Position numbers and translations under genes: made by a program
Notes under the pieces: generated by a model
Seen by the model: the letters and a program-made list of their open reading frames with translations, nothing else
Told to the model about the DNA's origin: nothing
Database searches by the model: none
Origin: Prosopocoilus inquinatus
Taxonomy: Eukaryota > Arthropoda > Insecta > Coleoptera > Lucanidae
Length of the DNA stretch: 64,000 nt
Direction of reading: 5' to 3'
Assembly: GCA_036172665.1 (NCBI GenBank)
Contig: CM069875.1
Span: forward strand, 11,054,001 to 11,118,000
Shown here: piece by piece, positions 11,231 through 22,771 of the stretch
Layout of the letters: each line of letters starts with the position of its first letter
How positions within the stretch are numbered: position 1 is the first letter of the stretch

Positions 11231-11590
11231 ATAAACTATATTTTCAAAATTGAAGTTGACTCTTGTTCGATGAGATTTGTGAGGTAACGTTTCATTATCG
11301 TTTGATAGCTTTGTTAGGACGTAGAGCGTTCTTCGCAATTTTCAGTATCCGGTAAAGGAAAAGATTACCCCGCAGTTTCAAAAATACTACTTAATGACTA
11401 TTCATTTATCAGCGTGATTAAAGCCTGTGATTGGTTGGCTAAAACAGTATAATTGGTTGTTTCAAATCTATTGTTAACTTTGTCCAATGACGTTCTTTAT
11501 TCAGAGAATTAAATTAATCGCGGATTAACAATTTTTTTTGTGAAACCAAATTTGTTTAGTTCATGACTACAGAACGGATCTTGGTACAAG

Positions 11591-11729
11591 TACCGGTGGA
11601 AGGGAGAAGTAGGAGCGAGCGGCCATGCCTTCGCGTCCTGCGTTGTTTAAACATAACAGGACTGCGATTCAAATCAACGCAGGACGCGAAGGAGCGACCG
11701 CCCGCTCCTACTCCTCCGTTCCACCGGTA
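11591..11729. mobile_element. GC-rich palindromic MITE (139 bp)
   Basis: TACCGGTGGAA...GCGTCCTGCGTTG is mirrored by CAACGCAGGACGC...TTCCACCGGTA, leaving a loop of about 27 bp. The arms are strikingly GC-rich against an AT-rich background. No transposase. No clear target duplication was recognised (TACCGG ends preclude a simple choice). Confidence 0.65.
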
Positions 11730-11944
11730 TATGTACACTTCTGCTATAAAGTTTTCGGAGTACGAGACATGCCACTGGCAGTAAGAAATTTTATGCTTTG
11801 CAATTATGAACCTTATAGCTTTTACAACCGTACCTGCTACCCCGATAATAAAACCGGTCATCGCAAACACAGCGATTTAACACAGATGCGAACTTATTCG
11901 ACCAACTTGAATAATCTGCTAGAAAGACTTTCATTGTAGTTGGA

Positions 11945-12690
11945 TGGATAAGAAATTTAACAAAATTTATTTTCTAAATATTATAACATGTGTAGTAAAT
12001 AATGTGCGCATTATGAAATTAAAATTTTTGAAACTTTGGCAATTGAAATTAAATAAGTCAATAAAATAAAATCTGTTATTTTTCGTTAATTAAATTTAAC
12101 TTTCTAGTTTCATTAAATACACATATGTTTTGCAACTAATTAATAGCTTTGTTGAGCAGAACTTCTTAGCATTTATATTATTATAATAAGAAACAAATTT
12201 AAATAATCTAGCTCATTCTATATATTTTTTCAAATACTCAAAAATCATTCACATATTTTCTCAAAATAAATGTTATACGATTTAATAATTTTCTCTTAAC
12301 TTCTAGATTAATGAAAACTTGCCAAACTTTGTGGATGAACTTTTCAACTTATTTTACTGATGTCAGATTTGGGAAGAAACTAAAAAGAAGAATATTATTT
12401 TTTCCTCTGTGGCGTAGAATGAAATATGTATATTATTTTTAACGCAAGTATTGCAATTTTTAAGTATTACACATATCATTCTATATTCTAGGAGTTTAAT
12501 ACTATATTTGTTAAGTTTCCTAAATTTGTATGATTCTGAATAATTTTAATGAGTTAATTATTCGATCAATAAGTATCATCAGTAAACTTATTATTTAAAT
12601 GAAATTAAGTTATTTTAAATTTAGTTCACTGTAAATTCTTACAATATTATATGATACCGTATAAAAAAGAATAACATACACTGGAAAAAG
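11945..12690. other. AT-rich stretch without recognised features
   Basis: Low-complexity A+T sequence; no coding or repeat structure recognised. Confidence 0.35.
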
Positions 12691-12698
12691 TATTCAAG

Positions 12699-12847
12699 AC
12701 TTTATTATTGAGAACAACGAAAAACTTATTACAAGTAAAAACAAAACTAAAGTAAAAAGTAATTTCTCAATAATAAATTAGTAGACTCTATTATTGAGAA
12801 TAACGAAAAACTTATTACAAGTAAAAACAAAACTAAAGTAAAAATTA
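12699..12847 (+). repeat. Tandem duplication, period 86 bp
   Basis: 'tattattgagaacaacgaaa' at 12703 recurs as 'tattattgagaataacgaaa' at 12789, followed in both by 'cttattacaagtaaaaacaa'. Two copies, nearly identical over about 60 bp, so the duplication is recent. Confidence 0.8.
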
Positions 12848-12859
12848 GCAAAACAATAA

Positions 12860-13590
12860 TTCCCTCATACTAAAACCCTCATCTTAAACAGGGATTTCCG
12901 ATACATTTATTTTACTTGTTTCCAATAATCAACACAATTTTTGTTTTATGCATACTTGATATATAAAATTGTTTTAGATTTTTTTTTATATATTGTGCAT
13001 CCTATACCATGAGTTTTTTTTACTCTGAACATGCAATGTAAATATCCCTATGGTCAATTTTAGAAAAAATAATAACACTTATTTTTAGTAAAAACATTTT
13101 AACTGTTTCAAATGTCCTTCACTTTTTAAATACTAATGCCAAACGATTATGAAATTCTTTCATAGTATTTTTTTAAATATTTCAGACATAATTCATGACA
13201 TTCATAACTGACATTAACATCATATTTGTTTTATTGAAACTTGTTTGGATATTCTGCCATGCATTGACATGTTTTTTTTTATAACTGAACCTGGGAATAT
13301 TTACCTTTTATGTTTAGAGTTAATAAAATAAGTCACGGTATGTATAGATGCTTCATTTTAGGATCTCTTTATCACAAAGAACAAAAGGGTATCATAAAGC
13401 AGCGGTTCTGTAAAATGAAACATAATTTTTCTTGATGTCGAAAATATTTTACATGAATAGGTTTCTTGACATGTGAATAAGACGTGTATGATAAAATTGA
13501 ATTGAAAATATCAATATATTAACATTTATAAAATAAAGATGACGTGAAAAAATGTAAAATATAACGGAAATGCTTAAATAGCATAATAGA
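12860..13590. other. AT-rich stretch without recognised features
   Basis: No open frame or clear repeat on either strand. Confidence 0.35.
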
Positions 13591-13621
13591 AACCGCTTAA
13601 ATAGCGACATCCTGCGATCGC

Positions 13622-13666
13622 TTCTGCTGACGAAGTCCCAAATAGGACTGAAACAGCTGTACAGAG
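13622..13666 (+). ncRNA. Type I hammerhead ribozyme, copy 2
   Basis: CTGACGA (13627-13633), stem II AGTCC/GGACT with loop CAAATA, GAAA (13650-13653), palindromic stem III ACAGCTGT (13653-13660), predicted cleavage after A13661. Stem I pairs TTCTG (13622-13626) with CAGAG (13662-13666), including a T-G at its end. All core residues are intact. The preceding 'aaatagcgacatcctgcgatcg' (13600-13620) belongs to the same repeat in opposite orientation, so this copy also has an internal inversion. Confidence 0.7.
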
Positions 13667-13669
13667 GAA

Positions 13670-14470
13670 CGGGACAAAATAACTAGAATCAAAATTGTGA
13701 GGTATTCTATTTACTTAAAAATAAAAAAAATCGAACATATGTCCTAATTGTTATTATTTTCTTAAAATTATGTGAGCTTTCCGTATGGCAAAGCTTGTCG
13801 GTGAGCTAATAAATCACCCTGTATTTCATATTTACTAAAAGCTATTTATGTATTTCTCGTAATGAAAATTTTAGAATCCACAGAAAAACATACACAAACT
13901 ACAAACGAATAAAAGTTTTGTGAAGTCAAACAAACCAGAAGTGTATAAAGGCAGAAATTTGGTATAATTATAATTTTTCAGATTAATTAACATCGTCGAT
14001 CCTTTATAGCAATTTAACATTTATATGTCTTTATAATATGATCTGAAATCCTGTTATTTAACAATATAAAATATTCTAATTAAAAAAAAACATTTTTTGT
14101 TCAATTTTTAAGTTAAAGCAAAAGAGAACAAACAAATTCGCCACCGCGTCCGCGTTCGCAACCGCGCGTCGCCTCAATAAATACTCGGAACCAAATACTG
14201 GCAACGAAATTCAACAAACCATAAACATCTGCACCGGCCGGGGTTTAATAGGACCTAAGTAAACAACCCTCCTATCGGGGTGCGGAGAAAGTGTCTCTGT
14301 TCCTTAAGGTTCGAAATATATTAGGCCCGTTTCAATAAGGTTCAAATTCGAACGATTTTATTGCTTTTCATTTCGAAACTTTTAAGCATTAGTGTACCAA
14401 GTTCCGTTCAATATTCATGACTTAGAACGCAAGACGGCGTATAATTTTAAAGCCAATATGGCCGCATCCT
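13670..14470. other. Non-coding stretch with a GC-richer patch
   Basis: Mostly AT-rich. A patch at 14140-14290 is richer in CG ('ccgcgtccgcgttcgcaac') without any recognisable gene. Confidence 0.3.
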
Positions 14471-14479
14471 TGGATTATG

Positions 14480-14768
14480 TAAGAGAGAGGATAAAGCACA
14501 AGCGAGGTACATCTGATATTAAAAGGGTCCATATCAAGGACACTTCTTTTTACCCGTGAAATGTTATTCCGGGCTCTTTCTTCTCCGGCCGGCTTTGCTA
14601 CACATTGCACATTGTTTCTATAAATTATCGGTATCTGTTTCATTTGCTATTTTAACAAAAACACCGAAATTCACGCGTTTGTGCAATGCGAAGTGTCCTT
14701 GATTTGGTCTTTTCTGGTAACAGTTGTCGCTCATCCGTTAAATAAGGCGTAACGTATCCTCTCTCTTA
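14480..14768. mobile_element. MITE with TAAGAGAGAGGATA ends, copy 1
   Basis: Starts TAAGAGAGAGGATA at 14480 and ends with the inverse at 14768. The interior closely matches the element at 45110-45383 ('gcacattgtttctataaatt', 'gtgcaatgcgaagtgt'). The Tc1-type foldback copy B begins three bases later, so the two are effectively abutting. Confidence 0.75.
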
Positions 14769-14770
14769 TA

Positions 14771-16093
14771 CAGTGATCGCTAAAAAGTTCGCACCATATG
14801 GGAAAATTTTTTATTATTGATTTTTTTTTAATGTTTTTGTGCCAATAGTTTGTGCATGTTCGATGACCAAGTGTAAGTATAAGAATGCTGCTGAGCAATT
14901 TTTAGTGTTGCTAAAAATAGCATTTATTTAAGATACGAAAATTAAAAAATTGTTGTAATTCGGAATTGCTGGACGTATTAGACAAAATTTTAGTATGATT
15001 CAATAGGTATTTACCAAATGTATATTTTGATTGCCAGGCAAATTTTCCTGCGGTCTAGTATTTCGAAAAAAAGAAGATTTTCGATATTCTCAGTTTTGCT
15101 CAAGATGTGAAGCAGTCAATGGTCATCTGGCATTTAACTCTTACGAGTGGTTAGATTATTCATTAATATTCATAAAAAATATTTAATAGAATAAATTTTC
15201 CTCTTGGGTTCCGAATTGTTGCACGCACAAGAAAATTTTTCACGTTTCTGGTGCAAGGCATGATTTCGTGTTAATATTTTTTATTTGTTCATAATATGTT
15301 TCTGAAAAACCCAATTTAATTTAAGCCGACCTAAAATTGCAAGAATTGCATCTACTTTTCGGTTTGGAGTCGTTTAATATCCGTACTTATAAAATCGATA
15401 TTTTTCATGGTAGCCATGAAATCGTATATACTGTTTGTACTAATGTCGATTTTATAAGTACGGATTTAAACGGATCAAAACCAAGAAGTAGATGCAATTC
15501 TTGCAATTTTCGGTCTGCTTAGGCTAAGTTAGGGTTAGAAGATTTGTGTAATCAAGAAATCAAAAGTAATAACACATAATTTTATGTAGAAAAAGCCTTG
15601 CACAAAAAACGTGAAAAATCGTTTCAAATTTTCTTGTGCATGTAACAGTTAAAAACCCAAGAGCAAATTTGATTGTTTTAATTACTGGTTGTGGATATAA
15701 ATGAATAAGCTAATCACTCGTAAGAGGTAAGTACCAAATGCCCATTTATTTCTTCACATCTTGAGCAAAACTGAGAATATCGAAAATCTTCATTTTTTCG
15801 AAATACTAGACCGAAGGAAATTTTGTCTGGCAATTAACACACACATTTAGTAAGTAACTATTGAATCCTACAAAAATTTTGTCTAATATGTCAAGCAATT
15901 CCAAATTACAACAATTTTTTAATTTTCGTATCTTAAATAAGCGCTATTTTTAGCAACACTAAAAGTTGCTCACCAGCATTGTCCTACTTATATTTGGTTT
16001 ACGAACATGCACAAACTATTGGCGCAAAAAGTTTTTTTTTTAAAAATCAATAAAAAATGTTCCCATATGGTGCGAACTTTTTGGCGGTCACTG
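14771..16093. mobile_element. Tc1/mariner-type foldback element, copy B
   Basis: Same family as 437-1684: left end CAGTGATCGCTAAAAAGTTC, right end its inverse, TA on both sides (14769-14770 and 16094-16095). The interior shares long blocks with copy A ('cggtctagtatttcgaa', 'tattctcagttttgctcaag'). No coding capacity. Confidence 0.85.
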
Positions 16094-16572
16094 TATATTC
16101 TAAGGCCGCATCACGTCTATTTTTAGGTTATCTGCGGTACATCATTAACACGTTACGCTACCTTCTTGTAAATTTCCACTTTACTTACTTTAAATGCGGA
16201 AAAGTACTATTACAGAGTATTATTTCTTTTTTATATATATTAAAGACCTACGTCAAATTTTGCTTTGACCTAAACTTTATCCAGTAGCTTAAATAATCAT
16301 AAAAGTAAAAAGTACCTATATAAATAATTAACGAAAGTGTTACCTCAAAATCCGAGTAGTCTGCATCTTAAACATTAAGTTAAACATTTTAGAAAAATAT
16401 TTTTCTACGTATTATCTTCTGAGCTAGCTAAAGGTGTTAACACTTCAATTCTGCACAGATTCTGCAGAATGACGGATGAAAGTTTCGTAATATTTATTGA
16501 CGTTACTTAGCAATTTTAACTCAAACTTCGTTCCAATCTGTGGTTTAATAAAGTTTTGCCATCTAGAGTCCT

Positions 16573-16701
16573 GCTCTTTCAAGGCATGTTCATTTGTTGT
16601 ACTAGTACATACTCAAAGCATCTTTATCTCATATTAATATATGAGGTTAGAACAAGATACAAATACTGTGAGTGCACACTAGTGCAACAAACGAACAGAG
16701 C
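16573..16701. repeat. Palindromic MITE (about 130 bp)
   Basis: 'gttcatttgttgtactagt' at 16588 is the near inverse of 'actagtgcaacaaacgaac' ending 16696, with paired AT-rich sequence between. Style resembles the element at 26029-26155. Confidence 0.5.
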
Positions 16702-16705
16702 CAAC

Positions 16706-16830
16706 GTCAAATTTCAGCAAAAGAAAGTCCCGCCAGTGTCAAGTTGACAATATTATCTAAAATTACTTGCTTACTTTCAATGTCAAATTCAGGTGTTGGC
16801 GCTGAACTGCACTTCCATTCTTTCTGATGA
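16706..16830 (+). repeat. Dispersed repeat shared with 49824-49950
   Basis: Shared blocks 'aaatttcagcaaaa', 'caagtgttggcgc'-like and 'actgcactt..cattctttc' in the same order and orientation as at 49824-49950. Followed at 16841-16915 by the 'ctagagagtctt' repeat. Confidence 0.5.
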
Positions 16831-16907
16831 TTGGCTGAAATGCATTTTTGCTGAAGTAAGGCGAAACCAATTAAAAATGTACGCCTTTCTGCCAGACTCT
16901 AACTAGA

Positions 16908-17322
16908 GAGTCTTTAGTTGTGAATAAAGTCCGTAGACCTAACAAAGTAACGCAATTGATAAGGACAATGAATTAAAGACAGAACAATTGGTAAAGATCA
17001 TTAGTTTCACACATTATTCACTTAAGGACTTTATGGTTCATTAATTTAGTAAACGACTGCAAGAAGCTTTAAGCTGTTATTTGAAGTTGGCGGGCAATAG
17101 GGAATCAATCGCCGCGTTGACCAGACGACTGAACCTGCAATCAGCTTGGAAGCTGCTTATGATTATTTTAAGCGTAGTTAATGAAAGGTAATTATAGCAT
17201 TCACTAAAAAATCGCAAGCAGCTTGCAAACTGATTGCAAGCTAATTCACGCGGCCACTGTGGCGGCAAGTTTGCGTTACTTTGATAGATCTAGGGACTTT
17301 AGCTGTTAACTAAAGACCCTAT
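16908..17322. mobile_element. MITE with AGRGTCTTTAGTT ends
   Basis: The left end 'agagtctttagttgtgaata' through 'aacaaagtaacgcaa' is the near inverse of the right end 'ttgcgttactttgat'...'aactaaagaccct'. About 50-bp arms around a 300-bp non-coding core. Confidence 0.6.
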
Positions 17323-17511
17323 CCAAATAACTATTACTTTTTCTTAAGTTATTCAGGAGTGCGTTAATAAATGCCACTCGAGCGACACTCTGAGTGAACA
17401 TTCACACAAATGTCGTTCATAAATACTCTTGGAACACTCGGAATGTAACAAAATCGCCGGTGTCAAAATCCCGGCGATAAAACACTCGGCATGCGCATTA
17501 ATAATCAGCAA

Positions 17512-17612
17512 ACGGAGGATCTAAGAAAGTGAACTGGAATCAATCGGTTTTAGACAGCGGCAGCCCCAGCACGGAACCTGCGTTACGTTGTTACCCGCGC
17601 TCATATCTCATC
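17512..17612 (+). repeat. Dispersed repeat 'cggaggatctaag', copy 2
   Basis: Direct match to 9436-9540. It marks the left side of a roughly 490-bp insertion that interrupts the foldback arm; 'taatcag' is found at both borders (about 17502 and 18002), a possible target duplication. Confidence 0.55.
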
Positions 17613-18040
17613 ATATATAATTCTCGGGCTTTCGCGCAGTTAGGTATCCTCAGAATATTCACAATTGCAAATTCCAATAGATAACAATAACTCTTCGCTG
17701 TTTTTGAATATGTAAGATATAATAAATTATTATACAAATTTGTATTTAAAATCCGCGGCGCCCGACCGCTACTGACATCGAGGTTTCTCGCGCGCATCTC
17801 AGGGCGGACATCCATTTACCAGTACAATACTGTGAGTAACGCCGCTTCCATGAATGCACTACTTCTCTGACTCGCCGATTGCTCAATATTGCTAGTCGCG
17901 TGAAGCCGGCAAATACGTTGAGCCGCCAAGATGTTGTATTTATATCTCGCCACTTCATTGTAATAATAACCCGTACCACTTTTTCCAATCCTTTCAGTGG
18001 TAATCAGTAAGAAAATATGTGGGTTTTGCTTGTGGTTGTG

Positions 18041-19339
18041 CGTGGGCTGCTCGAAAATTTTCTGGATTCTAGTAGGTCTAAAATTGTTAGCGTTTATCAA
18101 CTGTCATATTTGAAAAATTTGACGTTTTTCGCCTATAATTCTATTGACAGTTCCTATCCAAGAGAACTAGTTTTGTTTGTACAGCATTTGGGAAAAAGTA
18201 ATTTTGTGTAAACATGGAAATCTCGCGTGAAAATTTTCGTGCCATGATTTTTTACGATTTCAAATGTGGTCTAACGCCGAAACAATGCCTCGATCGGCTT
18301 CATTTGGCTTTTGGAGATGAAGCACCATCAAAGAGCAGTGTTTATAATTGGTTTGCCGAATTCCAGCGTGGACGTACCTCTCTCAGTGACGAATTTCGTG
18401 AAGGTCGTCCATCAACATCTATTGTTGCCACTAATGTAGATGCTGTGCGTGAAATGCTTGAGCGAGATCGACATGTGACATACCGTGAGATTCAAACATC
18501 CTTACGCATTGACATGAAAGCAATACACCAGATTTTGCATGATCATTTGAACGTACGAAAGCTTTGCAGTCGTTGGATCCCACACAATTTAACAGAAGCG
18601 CAAAAGCGGGGTCGTGTCAAACGGTGCGAGGAAATGCTCAAGAAATTCAATGGAGGTCATTCAAATTTAGTTTATAACATCGTTACTAGTGACGAAACGT
18701 GGATCTATTCGTACGAGCCAGAAAGTAAACAACAATCTACCGTTTGGGTATTTCAAAATTAACCAAAACCAACAAAAGTAGTCCGTTCACGCAGTACTGC
18801 GAAGCAAATGATTGCTTGTTTCTTTGGTTTAACTGGACATGTAGCAACCGTGGCTCTAGAGGATCGAAGAACCGTGAATGCTGATTGGTATACTACAATT
18901 TGTTTGCCGGAAGTAATCGATCAAATAAGAAGAAACAATCGAAATCGACGAATTGTTCTCCATCATGACAACGCCAGCTCTCACTCAGCCCGTCAAACAG
19001 TTGATTTTTGTCCAACAAATATGTTGAATTAATGACTCATTGTCCATATTCACCTGATTTATCACCTAATGATTTCTTTTTGTTCCCAAATATCAAAAAT
19101 AAAATTCGAGGTGAGCGATTTTCGTCTGCTGAAGCAGCGGTTGAAACATTCCGGACACTGGTTCCTGAGGTACCATCTTTAGAGTGGAAAACGTGCTTTA
19201 GAAATTGGTTTGAGCGTATGCAAAAATGTATTGACGTCAAAGGCGAATACTTCGAAAAGTAATGATACCGTTTACCAAATTTCATATGCGTTTTTTCGTA
19301 CTGTTTCCAGAAACTTTTCCAGCAGCCCACGTAGTTTGG
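18041..19339 (+). mobile_element. mariner transposon, decayed
   Basis: Candidate inverted ends: 'gtgggctgctcgaaaatttt' at the left and its near inverse 'cttttccagcagcccac' at the right, about 1.3 kb apart, the normal size of a mariner. I do not see a clean TA duplication at these points, so the exact termini are tentative. Confidence 0.65.
18214..19262 (+). pseudogene. mariner transposase, one nonsense and one frameshift
   Basis: Roughly 350 codons, the usual mariner length. The N-terminal half holds the paired helix-turn-helix region (SVYNWFAEFQRG near residue 40, GRPSTS). The catalytic triad is visible: TSDETWIY (first Asp), VLHHDNASSHSA (second Asp), YSPDLSPNDFF (third Asp). Thirty-four residues separate the last two, the D34D signature of mariner. 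A TAA at 18760-18762 interrupts the frame after STVWVFQN, and a one-base deletion near 19013 shifts the frame before SNKYVELMTHCPYSPD. The reading otherwise runs to the stop at 19260-19262. Seen: motifs and lesions. Inferred: inactive copy inserted inside a foldback. Confidence 0.9.
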
Positions 19340-19726
19340 ACCTGAATTTCGTAGTTGTTGCAACAAAACACCTGACTTGAATTTTTGATTAACATTCCCG
19401 ATTTCTCCCGCAAATTTGTATATCCCGCAAAATTCCCACCACCATTTTTCCCAAAATTCAAGAAATTTCCCGGCCATTGGCAGCACTGTAATCGGCATAA
19501 CCGCAAGCAAAACCCACTTACTTTCTTGCTGATTACTAATGCGCATGCCGAATGTTTTATCGCCGGGCTTTTGAGACCGGCGATTTTGTTGTACTCCGAG
19601 TGTTCCAAGAGCGTAATTTATGAACGTTGGAACAAGTAACTCCTTGGGCAGAGTGTGTGTTTATGAACGACTTTTGTGTGAATGTTCGCTTAGAGCGTCC
19701 CTCGAGTGTTATTTATGAACGCACTC

Positions 19727-19813
19727 CAGAGGCCGCTCGAGGTTTTCACTGCAGTCAAAGACGATTTGCAACAAAATTTTTATATAGATAAAAACAGCGA
19801 CATCCTACGATTA
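19727..19813 (+). mobile_element. Hammerhead-repeat fragment starting at the cleavage site
   Basis: Begins CAGAGG, the first bases downstream of the predicted ribozyme cut, follows the monomer through 'cgctcgaggttttcactgca' and 'aacaaaattttt', then switches to the opposite-sense end 'gataaaaacagcgacatcct'. The catalytic core is absent. It abuts the outer end of the foldback that finishes at 19727. Confidence 0.6.
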
Positions 19814-19814
19814 T

Positions 19815-20885
19815 TATTATTATAATTTATTTATTTAAGAGATAATAATTTTTTAATTCTCAAATAATTTCCCGTTTACAGGCAACAAAGTCCAAACTTG
19901 TCTTGAATGTTTGAATGGAACCAAAATAAAAATATCACTTTATTTTTAAATAGTGAAAACTCTAATAGACCAATGTCATCTTATTGCAAATAAGATCCTG
20001 TTTGTTATGTCGTATTACCGAACACATATCGCACAGAAATGTATTATTATTTGAGCAATTAGTGTAGAACAAATATTATGTTATTCTTATTTATAAATAA
20101 GTAAGTATTAATTAACATCAATGCTTGATGTTTCTACTTTCGATTAGAAAATTTTAAAATTCAGTAAAGCTGATGTCTACTAGAAGTCTGCCTGCTTGAT
20201 TTAAACTGTGGAATTGAAAAAATAAATAATTTTCCTTTTAATTCTGAAAGCCTGTGTTTTTTTTTAAACGTACTAAAGATAGTCTTTATTACTGCATAAC
20301 CCAAAGTTATATGCCATTTCAATAAGAAAGCAGAAATTTACAATAAATAAAAAGTGCATTTAAATTCTTATGATGCGTAATCAAACCGGTACACAGGAAT
20401 AAAAGAGAGTGCGCTCTGGGTAATATTCTTTCTTTCTCATGTAAATACTTTTATGCATTTTGCTTTCCATTTTAAACGTCCAGTGCTCTCGCTACACAAT
20501 TTCTAAACGCGACCCAGTGTGGAAACTAAGTAGCAGGTAAATTCGATATTTTCAAGACGATCGGTTAAAAAATGTTTAAAGTCGTCAATTTTGTCTAATT
20601 TTTTTACCCTTTCCAGGAAATATTTATCAAATAAATATTAATTAAGTATTTTTAATGCTATAGTATGTTTGCAAAAAGATGGGCGAGGGTTAATTTTACT
20701 ACCTGTTTTTTGTTGTAATTTTGAATTCTGCTCAATACTTTACGTGTTTTTCATACAAATCACCATTTGCCATAAATAAACTGTTTTCGAAATATTGACG
20801 CTTGAAAGTTGCATCTACATTATGAAATAAAACGTGTGAGCTAGAGAATATTTTTTAGTTGATTGTAGAATAAATCGAGTTATAT
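19815..20885. other. AT-rich stretch without recognised features
   Basis: No open frame of interest. The last 190 bp (20690-20830) form the left arm of the older inverted repeat listed next. Confidence 0.35.
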
Positions 20886-20888
20886 AGT

Positions 20889-21022
20889 GTGAGTATCATA
20901 AGAGTACGAGCCTGACGAACCTAAAATGCAACCCAACATACAATTTAGATCTAGATTTCAATGAAAATTATATATTGGGTTGCATTTTAAGTTCGTCAGG
21001 CTCGAACTCTTATACTACTCAC
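20889..21022. repeat. Palindromic MITE (134 bp)
   Basis: 'gtgtgagtatcataagagta' and 'cgagcctgacgaacctaaaa' are mirrored by 'agttcgtcaggctcgaactc' and 'ttatactactcac'. Nearly perfect hairpin, so recent. Confidence 0.7.
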
Positions 21023-21395
21023 GCGGTATTTACTTAAAACTCCTATTGCTGTCAGCTTAACTGTATTGTATACATTAATATCTGACGTATTTCTCTCTCA
21101 TTTATGGCCAACTCAGCGAAGAAAATTTGTGGGTTACATAATAGCATCGTTGTGAAAAACTATGTGAAAACGAGGATATAGCCGTTCTCAAGCCTGGCGC
21201 ATGGTTTTTTTCTTAGTGTGTGAAAGATGTTTGCTGTTGTGGTGGTTGTGGTTTTGTGAATAAATTATTATCATTAATTTTTAATAGAAATACCTATTTA
21301 CCACCTGTTTCTGAGACATTTTAAGCGCTTTTTTTTATTACGGCGCCGGTGTGCGTCGCACACTTCGCACACACCATCCGCCGGCTCTGGCTATA

Positions 21396-22771
21396 CAGGT
21401 GGCCCAACGATGCATATTTCTTCCGTTAGGCCTATGGGAAAAAAATTGGGAAAAAAATTAGGAAAAAATCGATAAAGAATTTTATACTAGACTACACGCG
21501 GCATATTATAAAACTATTTTGAACTATACAGAATGATCAGAAAAATGGCAGTTCGTGTAAACTATTTTTTTTTTAACGGAACACCCCGTATATTTTTAGA
21601 TATTTGGATGCGCCGCAGTAAGCTGATTACAATGGTATAAAGATATATTGATTTCATTGAACTATCTTCGTAAAATAATTTTTTTTTCGTGAAGAATTAT
21701 TCAAAAATCAGTCAAGAATTATGAATTTCTGATTACTGAGATAATACAGACAAACGAAAATATAACACGATATTATTAGGACTGGCCTTTATGAAAATGT
21801 GAACAAAATTAAGATATCTTTTTGACTTATACTGAGCTGAGATATTTACGAAATATTCGGTATCTCATTTTTTTTAATGAAACGCCCTACTTTTTATTTC
21901 AGAAATGAATAGCACTTAAATGCAGCTTTCTGCTGATATCAGGTTATATACCTTTATTTTTAATAATTTCGTCACTAGAAATTTTCTTTTTACAAGTATT
22001 TCAATGATCGGTTTTAAATTATGTTTGGTAAAATAAATCCTATCGTGGGGGTACTCAAATTACAAATCTTTGAAAGTAGAATCAGATGATCGAAAAATGA
22101 CTTCGAATAATTGAACTTAGGTAAGAAAGTTGCAACACTGGGTGTGCAGTTCAAAAAGCCGACCGACCGTTGAAATACTTGTAAAAAGAAAATTTCTAGT
22201 GACTAAATTATTAAAAATAAAAATGTGTAACCTTACATCAGCAGAAAGTTACATTTAAATGCTATCTATTTCTGAAATAAAAAAAAGTAGGTCATTCTAT
22301 TTAAAAAAATGAGATACCGAATGTTTCGTAGGTATCGCTCGCTCGGTATAATGCAAAAAGATATCTTAATTTTGTTCACATTTTTGTAAAGGCCAAAGTC
22401 CTAAAAATATCGTGTTAGGTTTTCGTTCATCTGTGTTATCTTAGTAATCAGAAATTAATATTCAAACTCACTGAATTTTTAAAGAATTCTTCAAGAAAAA
22501 AAAATTATTTTACGAAAATAGTTCAATGAAATCAATATATCTTTATACCGTTGTAATCAGCTCACTGCGGCGCATCCAAATATCTAAAAACACAAAGGGT
22601 GTTCCATTAAAAGAAAACAGTTTACACGAACTGCCATTTTTCTTCTCTGTATTGCTCAAAATAATTTTATAATATGCCGCGTGTTGTTTAGTATAAAATT
22701 CTTTATCGATTTTTTCCTAAGTTTTTTCCCATAGGCCTCACAGAAGAAATATGCATGGTTGGGCCACCCTG
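21396..22771. mobile_element. Foldback element with TA flanks (1376 bp)
   Basis: Left end CAGGTGGCCCAACGATGCAT, right end the inverse ATGCATGGTTGGGCCACCCTG, TA on both sides. The arms pair over almost the whole length (for example 'gatatttggatgcgccgcag' at 21599 with its inverse near 22565). The centre is around 22060-22100. No transposase. Architecture matches the Tc1-type foldbacks at 437 and 14771 but the sequence differs. Confidence 0.8.

Larger units (their letters stand above)
17355..19727. mobile_element. Foldback element hosting a mariner insertion
   Basis: Left arm 17355-17512 ('ggagtgcgttaataaatgcc' ... 'ggcatgcgcattaataatca') is the inverse of 19530-19727. The arm pairing resumes at 18004-18043 ('atcagtaagaaaatatgtgg') against 19491-19533. 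The stretch 17512-18003 is therefore an insertion within the left arm, and the mariner sits in the loop. No coding capacity of its own is seen. Confidence 0.7.

Noticed and set aside
11556..11939. 104-codon open frames on both strands.
   Set aside because: They arise from the GC-rich palindrome, which lacks stop codons by composition; no domain is visible.
17591..18100. Overlapping open frames on the minus strand, 74-94 codons.
   Set aside because: No recognisable domain, inside inserted repeat DNA, and overlapping each other in different frames.
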